NCBI GenBank assembly: GCA_002309915.1
Contig: DBYT01000115.1
Span: 9,798-28,365 of the forward strand
DNA from: Bacteroidales bacterium UBA1179
GTDB lineage: Bacteria > Bacteroidota > Bacteroidia > Bacteroidales > Bacteroidaceae
Length of the DNA: 18,568 nucleotides
Reading direction: 5' to 3'
The notes beneath the pieces are model-generated. The model was not told the DNA's origin, did not search any database, and saw only the letters and a list, made by a program, of their open reading frames with translations. Numbering within the stretch: the first letter of the stretch is position 1; the number at the start of each line of letters is the position of its first letter. The translations under genes were made by a program, and so were the position numbers. Of this stretch, positions 1 to 7,111 are shown in pieces.

Positions 1-309
1 GTGGTCGATGCACAGAAAGCCGGAAACGGGATTATGGTCATGTGCAATATCCGTCTCAAGCAGCACTCCGAGGAGATGATACAGCAGTTTATCGATGCCG
101 TTCAGGATATTGACGAGATAACGGAGTGCTACAATACCAGCGGTGATTATGATTTCATGATAAAGGTTTACGCACGTGACATGCACGCCTATCAGCAGTT
201 CATGCAGCACAGACTGGGTGCAATAAGCTGTCTTGGCAGCCTGCACAGCGTATTCGTTATGAGTGAGACCAAGAACACCCACGGGGTTCCTTTGATAGGT
301 CCCGAGTGA
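1..309 (+). CDS. Lrp/AsnC-family transcriptional regulator, C-terminal part (5' end outside window)
   Basis: The 102 residues visible correspond to the ligand-binding (RAM/AsnC_trans_reg) half of an Lrp/AsnC regulator. They show the alternating strands and helices of that domain, with the GDYDFMIKV segment and the later VFVMSETK strand. Family members are about 150-160 residues with an N-terminal helix-turn-helix of roughly 50-60 residues. That half is missing here, so the gene almost certainly begins upstream of the window, and the GTG at base 1 is probably an internal valine codon. Lrp-type proteins act in the cytoplasm as oligomers and usually respond to amino acids; the ligand cannot be told from this fragment. 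The gene ends 3 bases from the convergent alarmone hydrolase gene, leaving no space for a separate terminator. Confidence 0.85.
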   Translation: MVDAQKAGNGIMVMCNIRLKQHSEEMIQQFIDAVQDIDEITECYNTSGDYDFMIKVYARDMHAYQQFMQHRLGAISCLGSLHSVFVMSETKNTHGVPLIGPE

Positions 310-312
310 GTC

Positions 313-879
313 TTACTTTCCTGAGAAAACCCTATCTATCAGTTGCTCAAACTCTTTGAAGGCGAACGTGTCCTTGAGGTCACGCAGGGCATCGGCCAGA
401 CCGCGATAGTGCCATTCGTGGTCCTTGGGGTCACTGGCGTGAAACAGTTTCCAAAGCGCGTCGCCCTGGACTTCATAGTCACGGGCAATGGCCCTCATGT
501 TTGACAGTTTGTCACCCATGGCCACTATCTTGGCGTCAAGGGGAGCGTTTGCAATCATGTCAATGGCCTTTTTCTTGCGTTCGTGCCAGGTGCCTTCATC
601 ATCGGCCACACTCTCAATCTGAACAAGCGATGCAATGCGGTCACCGAACTCCCGGCGGATATCGTCGATGGTGACATTGGTATCCTCGACGGTGTCATGT
701 AGGGCGGCTGCGGCCAGAATCTCCTGGTCAGGGGTGATGGTGGCAACTATTTCCACTGCCTCCATGGGGTGAATGATATACGGGAAACCCTTTCCGCGGC
801 GTTCCGTGCCCGCGTGGGCTTTGACCGCAAACACTATGGCGCGGTCAAGAAGATCTGTATTGAGCGGTTTGTTGGCCAT
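313..879 (-). CDS. Small alarmone hydrolase (Mesh1-like HD domain, (p)ppGpp 3'-pyrophosphohydrolase)
   Basis: This 188-residue single-domain protein matches the HD hydrolase domain of RelA/SpoT enzymes and the free-standing Mesh1 (small alarmone hydrolase) type. The metal-site residues are all visible: His37 in the HPME segment, His61-Asp62 and Glu65-Asp66 in HDTVED, and Asp123/Asn127 in GDKLSNM. There is no synthetase, TGS or ACT domain. The expected reaction is removal of the 3'-pyrophosphate from ppGpp/pppGpp, using Mn2+, in the cytoplasm. It is the last gene of the minus-strand series and starts 2 bases after the stop of the alarmone synthetase, so the two opposing enzymes are very likely co-translated. 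The pairing resembles toxSAS toxin-antitoxin loci, where a hydrolase neutralises a toxic synthetase. An active alarmone hydrolase is well supported; its exact substrate is inferred. Confidence 0.88.
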   Translation of the reverse strand: MANKPLNTDLLDRAIVFAVKAHAGTERRGKGFPYIIHPMEAVEIVATITPDQEILAAAALHDTVEDTNVTIDDIRREFGDRIASLVQIESVADDEGTWHERKKKAIDMIANAPLDAKIVAMGDKLSNMRAIARDYEVQGDALWKLFHASDPKDHEWHYRGLADALRDLKDTFAFKEFEQLIDRVFSGK

Positions 880-881
880 TT

Positions 882-1946
882 TTATTTGTTCATGAAAGGC
901 AGGTCCTTGGATTGCTCCATAAGCATCTCTGCTATAGTCTCGTTACTTTCGGATTCACCGTTGAGCTGGTCAAACATATACTTGATGCCGGCCTTGCCGC
1001 CGCCTATCTTGAGAATATATGCTATGCACAGGTCCTGTGGGCCGATGGATGATGAGATGATATCCAAATCCGTCAGTCCTATCTGATAGCAGGCTATCTG
1101 ATAAGCACCCTCCGAATAGTCTCTGATAAGGTTCGATATGTCTCCCAGAGTCTTGAGGCCGATGGCCTTGAATATGGCCAGGTAGGGCATGAGCGACACT
1201 TCCTGTATCTCGGCCTGATTCATGGCGGCTATGCGTTTGTTGAGCTGGCTGAAAGGCTCCAGTTCCAGATAACTGCGGAAAGTGTCTCCGTCAATGGGCA
1301 CCTCATCCAGATTGCCGGAGCGTACCAGAGCCTGAACGCGGCGGCGGTAATCGGTCAGTTCTATGCGTATCTTGCTGAACTCGTCATCCACCAGTTCGAG
1401 CATTCCGGCCAGACGGCTCATGTTGCGCATGTAGCGTCTGGGTATCTCCACGCCTGACTTGTAACCTGTATCATGGTCCATGTTGGCCCATGCGTGCTGC
1501 AGCAGGGTGCGCATCTGAATCTCGAACCGGTACGGGAAATCCGGTACTTTGCAGATATAGTGGAGTGAGAGATAGCCGAAACTGTCTATCTCATGGATCT
1601 TGCGTTTGTCGACAGAGTTCTCCCAGTCAATGTCAAAGAGTCTCTCCACGGCCGATGCCACCTTGTCGACATCGTCAATGTAGAACGTGATGACTCTGAG
1701 ACCCAGAATGTCGGTCAGGTCAGCCAGACTGCTGTATTTGTGACCTTTCAGTTCCAGTTTGCCGGCCAGCGAGTCATACCCCTTGACACGTGATTCTATT
1801 GCAGCCACAAGCAGTCCGGCATCGGCCAAAGTCTGCCTGAGTCTTTCCTTAACCTCCTGCTCAACCTCTCTGAAGCGGGGCAGGTTATCCTGGTATTCCC
1901 GGAGTATTGCCTCACAGTGAGGGTCCAGTTGCCTTGCCTTCTTCAT
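882..1946 (-). CDS. RelA/SpoT-type alarmone synthetase with C-terminal extension
   Basis: This 354-residue protein has a RelA/SpoT nucleotidyltransferase domain at about residues 20-200. Visible signatures are Arg53-x-Lys55 with Ser59 and Lys63, the metal-binding Asp79 in TDILGLR, Tyr125 in FGYLSLHY, and the catalytic strand EIQMRT (Glu142, Gln144, Arg146) followed by LLQHAWANMDH. The reaction is pyrophosphate transfer from ATP to the 3'-OH of GDP/GTP to make (p)ppGpp; some relatives make (p)ppApp or modify tRNA instead. It has no HD, TGS or ACT domains, so it is a small alarmone synthetase. However, residues about 205-354 form an extra, largely helical region I do not recognise. It follows the STAS gene by 12 bases and precedes the hydrolase by 2. 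Its position behind a partner-switch pair suggests the extension may receive protein-protein control; that is inference. Confidence 0.88.
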   Translation of the reverse strand: MKKARQLDPHCEAILREYQDNLPRFREVEQEVKERLRQTLADAGLLVAAIESRVKGYDSLAGKLELKGHKYSSLADLTDILGLRVITFYIDDVDKVASAVERLFDIDWENSVDKRKIHEIDSFGYLSLHYICKVPDFPYRFEIQMRTLLQHAWANMDHDTGYKSGVEIPRRYMRNMSRLAGMLELVDDEFSKIRIELTDYRRRVQALVRSGNLDEVPIDGDTFRSYLELEPFSQLNKRIAAMNQAEIQEVSLMPYLAIFKAIGLKTLGDISNLIRDYSEGAYQIACYQIGLTDLDIISSSIGPQDLCIAYILKIGGGKAGIKYMFDQLNGESESNETIAEMLMEQSKDLPFMNK

Positions 1947-1958
1947 AGTTATTGTTTT

Positions 1959-2264
1959 TTAGTCCTGTATCTCGAACAAATTCAGGAAACCGGTCATCAT
2001 GAATACTGAACGGATATCCTTGTTGATGGATTTTACGATGACTTTGCCTCCCTTGGCGGCAGCAGCCTTGCGCAGTGAAAGGAACAGACGCAGTCCGGAG
2101 CTTGAAATATACTCAAGCTGTGTGCAATCCAGGATTATGGTTCCTGCGGCATACTGTGCCAGAGTCTCGAAATCGCCGCTTATCTCCTGTGAAGCGGGTG
2201 TGTCCAGACGACCGATAAGCTGAGCGGTCGCATTTCCGTCTTGGTTGTTGATTTTTACTTCCAT
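1959..2264 (-). CDS. STAS-domain anti-sigma-factor antagonist (SpoIIAA/RsbV-like)
   Basis: This 101-residue protein is a stand-alone STAS domain. The central strand IILDCTQLEYI is followed by SSSGLRLFL, the classic phosphorylation loop. By alignment with SpoIIAA the phosphoacceptor is most likely Ser55. In partner-switching systems a HATPase_c kinase (RsbW/SpoIIAB type) phosphorylates this serine and a PP2C phosphatase (RsbU/SpoIIE type) removes the phosphate. The unphosphorylated form binds and frees or inhibits a partner. Both enzyme activities are encoded as one polypeptide two genes upstream (3783-6143), so that receptor is the obvious switch enzyme. No sigma factor or separate anti-sigma factor lies in the window, so the downstream partner is unknown; the next gene, an alarmone synthetase, is a candidate. 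It starts 19 bases after the antiporter gene. Confidence 0.92.
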   Translation of the reverse strand: MEVKINNQDGNATAQLIGRLDTPASQEISGDFETLAQYAAGTIILDCTQLEYISSSGLRLFLSLRKAAAAKGGKVIVKSINKDIRSVFMMTGFLNLFEIQD

Positions 2265-2283
2265 ATTGTAAGTTTTTTGATAA

Positions 2284-3783
2284 TTAGTCGTCAGTGTCTC
2301 CCATAATAATCACCAGCCTGTCTCCGACCATGAGTTTCATGCTGCCGTGGGGAACAATATACTTCTCATCACGGCGAACCATCATCACGCGAATTCCGTG
2401 AGGCAGATGCAGGTCACGGAGCGTCTCGCCGTTTTCCAGATCCTCGGTGGAAACGATGTGGTCGCGCAGCATACCCATCTCCTCGGGTATCTCCATGCCG
2501 AATGTCTCAACCTCGGGGTCGTCGTCAATGCTCATGTTGAGCAGACGTGCCATCGGCGATATGGTCATTCCCTGAAGGAGCAGTGACAAGAGTGTTATGG
2601 TGAATACTATGTTGAATAACTCGTTTGATCCTTCGACACCTTCAATAACGGTGTAGAGTGCAAAGAGTATGGGACCGGCACCCTTGAGTCCCACCCATGA
2701 GGTGAGCAGTTTGGCCCTGAATGAGAGGCCTTTGAAGGGCAGCAGGCTGAGCATGATTCCCGCCGGGCGGGCAACCAGCATCAGGAACAGTCCTATCAGG
2801 ATGGCTGGAACCAGTACGGTATGCATCTGCGACGGTTTGGCAAGAAGTCCCAGCAACAGGAACATCATAAGTTGTGACAGCCAGGTAATTACCTCGAAGA
2901 ATATAAGTACCTCTTTTCTGGCCGGCATATCCTTGGTGTTGCCTATGATAATGGCGCATATGTAGAGGGCAAGCAGTCCGTTACCGCCGATGAATGAGGC
3001 GGCACCGTTTGCGAACAGGGCTATGCTGAGTATCAGAATAGCATAAAGCGGGCTTGACTGCAGGTGAATCCTGGCGAGCAGCCAGCGTGCTCCGTATCCC
3101 AAGGCATATCCTATGACAAAACCTATTATGATCTGTTTGATCAGTACCCATGCACCGGACAGGATGATGCTCCAGGTGCGGATTTCTCCGGTCGAGCCGT
3201 GTACTGATTCCAGTATGCTGACCAGAAGTATGGTTAGCACATATGCCATGGGGTCGTTACTTCCCGACTCAAGTTCCAGGAGCGGTCCCAGATTTTCACG
3301 CAGGGTGAGCCTCTTGGTCCTCAATATCGAGAATACCGATGCAGAGTCAGTTGATGACATCACGGCGGCCAGCAGCATGCAACCCAGGATGGAGGCGCCG
3401 GCACCGCCTATCTTATCGCCGAATGCGTAGAAGATAAAGAGTCCGGTTACCAGAATGGTTATGAATACGCCCAGTGTGGAGACCGATATACCTTTCCTTA
3501 TTATCGGCTTTGTCTCGGCCATGGAGGTCTCAAGACCGCCGGTGAGCAGTATGATTGTCATGGCCAGATGTCCCAGGAACTCTCCCACGCGAGGCTCGTC
3601 AATCCTGATTCCCAGACCGTCCTCGCCGGCAAGCATACCCAGGATAAGGAAGAGAAGCATGGTGGGTACGCCGAACTTGGTGCCCACTTTGGCCATCAGT
3701 ATGGCTACAAACATAAGGAATGAGACGAGCAGGATAAGGTTGCCCGATGAAATATCAATATTGAAAATTGACAATGGTATCAT
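2284..3783 (-). CDS. nhaP2: CPA1-family K+/H+ (or Na+/H+) antiporter, NhaP2/CvrA-like
   Basis: This 499-residue inner-membrane protein has about 12-13 hydrophobic segments over residues 10-410 and then a soluble tail. Cation/proton antiporter signatures are SSTDSASVFSILR (Thr145-Asp146) and LELESGSNDPMAY (Asn176-Asp177, the ion-site pair of electroneutral CPA1 exchangers). The tail at about 436-499 resembles a TrkA-C/RCK_C regulatory domain, as in NhaP2 (CvrA). The family exchanges K+ or Na+ for H+, which affects cytoplasmic pH, K+ and volume. The start codon overlaps the stop of the phosphatase gene by one base (TAATG), a strong sign of translational coupling, and the STAS gene follows after 19 bases. 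An ion exchanger inside a partner-switch/alarmone operon points to osmotic, pH or envelope stress as a possible theme. RCK_C domains in other transporters bind nucleotides such as c-di-AMP; whether this one does is unknown. Confidence 0.88.
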   Translation of the reverse strand: MIPLSIFNIDISSGNLILLVSFLMFVAILMAKVGTKFGVPTMLLFLILGMLAGEDGLGIRIDEPRVGEFLGHLAMTIILLTGGLETSMAETKPIIRKGISVSTLGVFITILVTGLFIFYAFGDKIGGAGASILGCMLLAAVMSSTDSASVFSILRTKRLTLRENLGPLLELESGSNDPMAYVLTILLVSILESVHGSTGEIRTWSIILSGAWVLIKQIIIGFVIGYALGYGARWLLARIHLQSSPLYAILILSIALFANGAASFIGGNGLLALYICAIIIGNTKDMPARKEVLIFFEVITWLSQLMMFLLLGLLAKPSQMHTVLVPAILIGLFLMLVARPAGIMLSLLPFKGLSFRAKLLTSWVGLKGAGPILFALYTVIEGVEGSNELFNIVFTITLLSLLLQGMTISPMARLLNMSIDDDPEVETFGMEIPEEMGMLRDHIVSTEDLENGETLRDLHLPHGIRVMMVRRDEKYIVPHGSMKLMVGDRLVIIMGDTDD

Positions 3784-6143
3784 TAGCCCAGTTTCTTTAT
3801 AAGGGTGAGTATATTATGACCATCCACACGTTCATAGTTGATATGGTCCATGATCTGACGTATCAGGTGTATTCCCAGGCCTCCGATTGAACGGTCTTCG
3901 GCACTCAGGGTTATATCGACCTCGGCCTTTGCGGTGGGGTCAAACGGCTTGCCGGTGTCAGAAATGATGAATGACAACTCTGACTTGTTGGCTTTAGTCT
4001 CGATGGTTATATCGCCCTTGGTGCCCTTGGGGTATGCGTAATTCATTACATTGACTACAGCCTCCTCGATGGCCAGGTTTATCTGCATTGTCGTAGCCAT
4101 GTCAAATCCGTTGGCCTCACATACCTCGTCAATGAAGGTGTTGAGTCGGGGAACACGTTTCAGGTCATTGGTAAGGGTGAGACTGCGCTGGTAAGTGAGA
4201 TTCTCCTGATGCTTGGCGTACTGAAGCGCCAGCATAGTCAGGTCATCACTCTGATCGGCCTCACCTACGAACTGACGAACTGACTCCGTCATCTGTCTTA
4301 CGATGGACATGGGCTTGAACTCGTTCTGCTGCTGCATGCTGCGTGCCAACTCCAGTACGCGTGTCATCTCAAACTGCTGATGGCTGATATTCTCGGCCTC
4401 GTTAAGTCCGTCGGTGTACATGAAGATCGTGGTGTCGGGATCCATCATGGTCTCCTGACGGGAGAATTTCCAGCCGGGCATGACACCTATGGGCAGATTG
4501 GAATCAACGGGCAGCAGTCCTGCGCCGGTATGACCAATCAGCAGCGGTGCGTCGTGTCCGGCGTTGCAGTAATGCAGACGTCCGGTGGGCAGGTCAAGTA
4601 CACCGGCAAAGAATGTCACGAACATGTTTGAATCATTGTCGTGTGACAGCACCTCGTTAAGGGCATATATGATCTTTTCGGGCGATGCCTCATGGCTTGA
4701 TACGGTACGGAACAGTGCCTTGGTAACAACCATATAGAGTGATGCCGGGATACCTTTGCCCGATACGTCACCTATGCAGAAGAACAGCTTCTCGTCACGT
4801 ATGTAGAAGTCAAACAGGTCACCTCCAACCTCCTTGGCCGGAGTCAGCTGACCGAATACGTCGATATCGGAACGCTCGGGGTAGGGCGGGAATATCTTGG
4901 GCAGCATGGCCATCTGTATGTCACGCGCTACCTTGAGCTCTCCCTCTATGCGTCCTTTCTGCTCGTTGATATGCTTGAGCTCGTCCATCTGCGTTACGAG
5001 TGACTGCTGCATATGCCGGAACGAGTTCGTCAGTTTGCCTATCTCGTCATTGCGGTCTGATTCCGCAAGCTCCTCGTCAAAGTTTCCGGATGCTATCTCC
5101 TCGGCCTGCCATGCCAACTCCTCAAGCGGTTCCAACTGCTTGGTCAGTATGCTGCTGAATGACATGAGCATAAGCAACAGACCCACTATGACAATTCCGA
5201 TAATGGTGTTGATAAGTCTGTAGTAACCTCCGAAAATATCATGTGCGGGGCATACCAGGCCTACGCTCCATCCTGTGTCGCCCAGAGGTTTGAAGAATAC
5301 GAAACTGTTCTCGCCTTCTATTACGAGTTCGCGGTAACCTTGCTCGCCGGCCTGCATGGCATGACCCAGGTCGGTGATTGCCGAATCCGGCTCAAGCATG
5401 GTCTGGGTGAATATGGTCTGGTAGAACAGCTTGGTGGTATCGGGATGTACAAAGAATGTTCCGCCCTTACCTATCATGATGGTGTAGGAGTTGGGGTAGG
5501 GCTTTACGGCCGATACGGTCTGTGACAGCCATTCAAGTGAAAGGTCTACTGCTATTGTGCCGATATACTCTCCACTGATGTCCTTGATGGGCTTGCAGTA
5601 TGAAATGATCATATCGTTGGATTCAAACCCTTCAGGATTGTAGTCGACGAACGGCTCGGTCCAGCAGGGCCTGTCAAGCAGTTTGGGCAGCTGGTACCAG
5701 TCCATCGAGAAATACTGGTAATGGTCGTTACCTTCCTGCGTGGTCCTGATCACTCCGCCCACATTCTGGGAATAGGCCGAGAAATACTGTCCTCTCTTGC
5801 TGAAGTAGAAAGGCTCAAAGGCGATTGAACAGCCGTTCAGGTTGGGGTTGTTCTGCAGTATGCGGCGTGAGTAGACGAACATGGAATCCGGTGCATCCAG
5901 ATGGCGGGTTATGAGCCAGTCGGTATTGTCGGTGGCAACTTTAACCTTTGTCAGTATGTTGTCCACGCGAAGTACGGTGTTGTCAAGGATGCGTGTGGCG
6001 TTTTCTATCGCCGCATTCTGCACGGCAAGGCGTGACTCATTGAAAAATACGCCGTGTGCGGCTATGAATATGACTCCGGCAAAAAGTACTGTCCACAAAC
6101 TGAGTTTGGTGGAGAGCGATCTTTGTTTCTTATGCTTCTTCAT
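3783..6143 (-). CDS. Membrane receptor with dCache, HAMP, SpoIIE/RsbU PP2C phosphatase and C-terminal HATPase_c kinase domain
   Basis: This 786-residue protein has a clear order of parts: membrane helix at about 14-33, a periplasmic dCache-like sensor at about 36-300, a second helix at about 311-333, HAMP at about 334-388, and a helical linker. The PP2C/SpoIIE phosphatase at about 425-642 has metal-site motifs VGGDLFDF (Asp442), GDVSGKG (Asp459), YTDGLNEAE (Asp578) and SDDLTM (Asp633-Asp634). A GHKL ATPase at about 655-786 has N-box IEEAVVNVMNYA (Glu694, Asn698), G1 DTGKPFDP (Asp729) and G2 IGGLGIHL. Phosphatase and RsbW-like kinase motifs both look intact. One chain could therefore both dephosphorylate and phosphorylate the STAS protein at 1959-2264, with the balance set by the periplasmic signal. 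The arrangement parallels Pseudomonas HsbR, which has PP2C and kinase domains acting on the STAS protein HsbA. It begins 12 bases after the binding-protein gene and overlaps the antiporter start. Confidence 0.92.
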   Translation of the reverse strand: MKKHKKQRSLSTKLSLWTVLFAGVIFIAAHGVFFNESRLAVQNAAIENATRILDNTVLRVDNILTKVKVATDNTDWLITRHLDAPDSMFVYSRRILQNNPNLNGCSIAFEPFYFSKRGQYFSAYSQNVGGVIRTTQEGNDHYQYFSMDWYQLPKLLDRPCWTEPFVDYNPEGFESNDMIISYCKPIKDISGEYIGTIAVDLSLEWLSQTVSAVKPYPNSYTIMIGKGGTFFVHPDTTKLFYQTIFTQTMLEPDSAITDLGHAMQAGEQGYRELVIEGENSFVFFKPLGDTGWSVGLVCPAHDIFGGYYRLINTIIGIVIVGLLLMLMSFSSILTKQLEPLEELAWQAEEIASGNFDEELAESDRNDEIGKLTNSFRHMQQSLVTQMDELKHINEQKGRIEGELKVARDIQMAMLPKIFPPYPERSDIDVFGQLTPAKEVGGDLFDFYIRDEKLFFCIGDVSGKGIPASLYMVVTKALFRTVSSHEASPEKIIYALNEVLSHDNDSNMFVTFFAGVLDLPTGRLHYCNAGHDAPLLIGHTGAGLLPVDSNLPIGVMPGWKFSRQETMMDPDTTIFMYTDGLNEAENISHQQFEMTRVLELARSMQQQNEFKPMSIVRQMTESVRQFVGEADQSDDLTMLALQYAKHQENLTYQRSLTLTNDLKRVPRLNTFIDEVCEANGFDMATTMQINLAIEEAVVNVMNYAYPKGTKGDITIETKANKSELSFIISDTGKPFDPTAKAEVDITLSAEDRSIGGLGIHLIRQIMDHINYERVDGHNILTLIKKLG

Positions 6144-6155
6144 GACAGTACCGGT

Positions 6156-7100
6156 TTATTCGTCAATAAGTTCCTCATAAGTAACCTCGCGGTCCAGCAT
6201 ACCGTTTTCAATCATCAGGTCGCTGGCCTGTTTCACCATATCGGGACGCAGGCGGAACTCATACTGACCTGATTCGCGGTCCTTGAGCAGGCTGAGAACC
6301 TCGTCGAGCATAAGTTTTTGCAGAACCCTGTTGGTGGCTATATGCTCCTTTTGAACATACATCATCACGATTTCAAGGGTTTCCTCGGGATTCTGGATTG
6401 CCCATTCCCAACCCTGACGGCTGGCAACAGCGAATCTTTCTGCCAGATCCTTGTTCTTCTCATAGAATTCCTTTGTCACGTAGACGCCGTCCTCCTGTAT
6501 GTTGTATCCGTGGTCGCGGAATCTGTATACATTCTCGTCGCTGAGTTCTATTCCGGTCTGGACCAGCTGATAGTATTCATTGTAACTCATGGCGAGTGTG
6601 GCATCGATGGCTCCTGATACGAACAGGTTCACATTTGTCGCAAACGGAATCCAGCGGTAGTTAAGGTTCTCCTTGATACTCATTCCTATGGCGACCTGTC
6701 CGAATCCCGCGTTCCAAATGCCCACTTTGGCCCCATACTGTTTGAGCGGGTTCATTCCACGGCTTGAGACTATCACCATGGCGTTGTTCATTGAAGTCTG
6801 GAGAATATTGACCAGAGGTATTCCATCGTTGATGATCTCCATGGCCTGTGCCAACTGCAGGGTGGTGGCCTGGCTCTCGTTGTTGCGGATGCGGTTTATG
6901 GCCGATTGTGTCACTGACGGATGTACAATCTCCACATCTATACCGGCTTTGTAGTAGAAACCCATCTCCTGGGCTACGTAATAGCCGGCAAACTGTGCCT
7001 GAGCGGTCCATTGCGGGGTAAATATCAGCTTGTCCTGCTGTGCCTTGGCCGATATGCAGGTTATGACAGTCAGAAGCCCCCAGAATATCCTCTTCACCAT
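6156..7100 (-). CDS. NMT1/THI5-like periplasmic substrate-binding protein without its own transporter
   Basis: I place the start at the ATG at 7100 (314 residues), giving a charged N-terminus, a hydrophobic stretch and a likely cleavage near AKA-QQ. A TTG five codons upstream is possible but less likely. The mature part begins with the NMT1/THI5/SsuA-type pattern FTPQWTAQAQFAGYYVAQE followed by a GFYYKAGIDVEIV segment, typical of ThiY- and SsuA-like binding proteins. No lipobox cysteine is present, so the protein should be soluble in the periplasm. Relatives bind pyrimidine thiamin precursors, sulfonates or similar small molecules; the ligand here is not predictable. There is no ABC permease or ATPase gene in the window. 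The gene sits 11 bases after the phosphotransferase and 12 bases before the dCache receptor, so it more likely serves as a ligand-presenting partner of that receptor than as an importer subunit. Confidence 0.82.
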   Translation of the reverse strand: MVKRIFWGLLTVITCISAKAQQDKLIFTPQWTAQAQFAGYYVAQEMGFYYKAGIDVEIVHPSVTQSAINRIRNNESQATTLQLAQAMEIINDGIPLVNILQTSMNNAMVIVSSRGMNPLKQYGAKVGIWNAGFGQVAIGMSIKENLNYRWIPFATNVNLFVSGAIDATLAMSYNEYYQLVQTGIELSDENVYRFRDHGYNIQEDGVYVTKEFYEKNKDLAERFAVASRQGWEWAIQNPEETLEIVMMYVQKEHIATNRVLQKLMLDEVLSLLKDRESGQYEFRLRPDMVKQASDLMIENGMLDREVTYEELIDE

Positions 7101-7111
7101 AATAGTAGCGT

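Noticed and set aside
1..309. Complete small single-domain Lrp-like (RAM-only) protein starting at base 1
   Set aside because: Stand-alone RAM proteins exist, but the frame is open to the window edge and the GTG falls exactly at base 1, so truncation is the simpler reading.
3708..3715. Minus-strand TATGTTTG match to the TAnnTTTG promoter consensus
   Set aside because: It lies inside the 5' part of the antiporter gene with no gene start suitably downstream; short matches like this are expected by chance in 18 kb.
1959..6143. Classical sigma-B-type general stress module
   Set aside because: Phosphatase, kinase domain and STAS protein are present, but no sigma factor or stand-alone anti-sigma factor is in the window, so a sigma output cannot be claimed.
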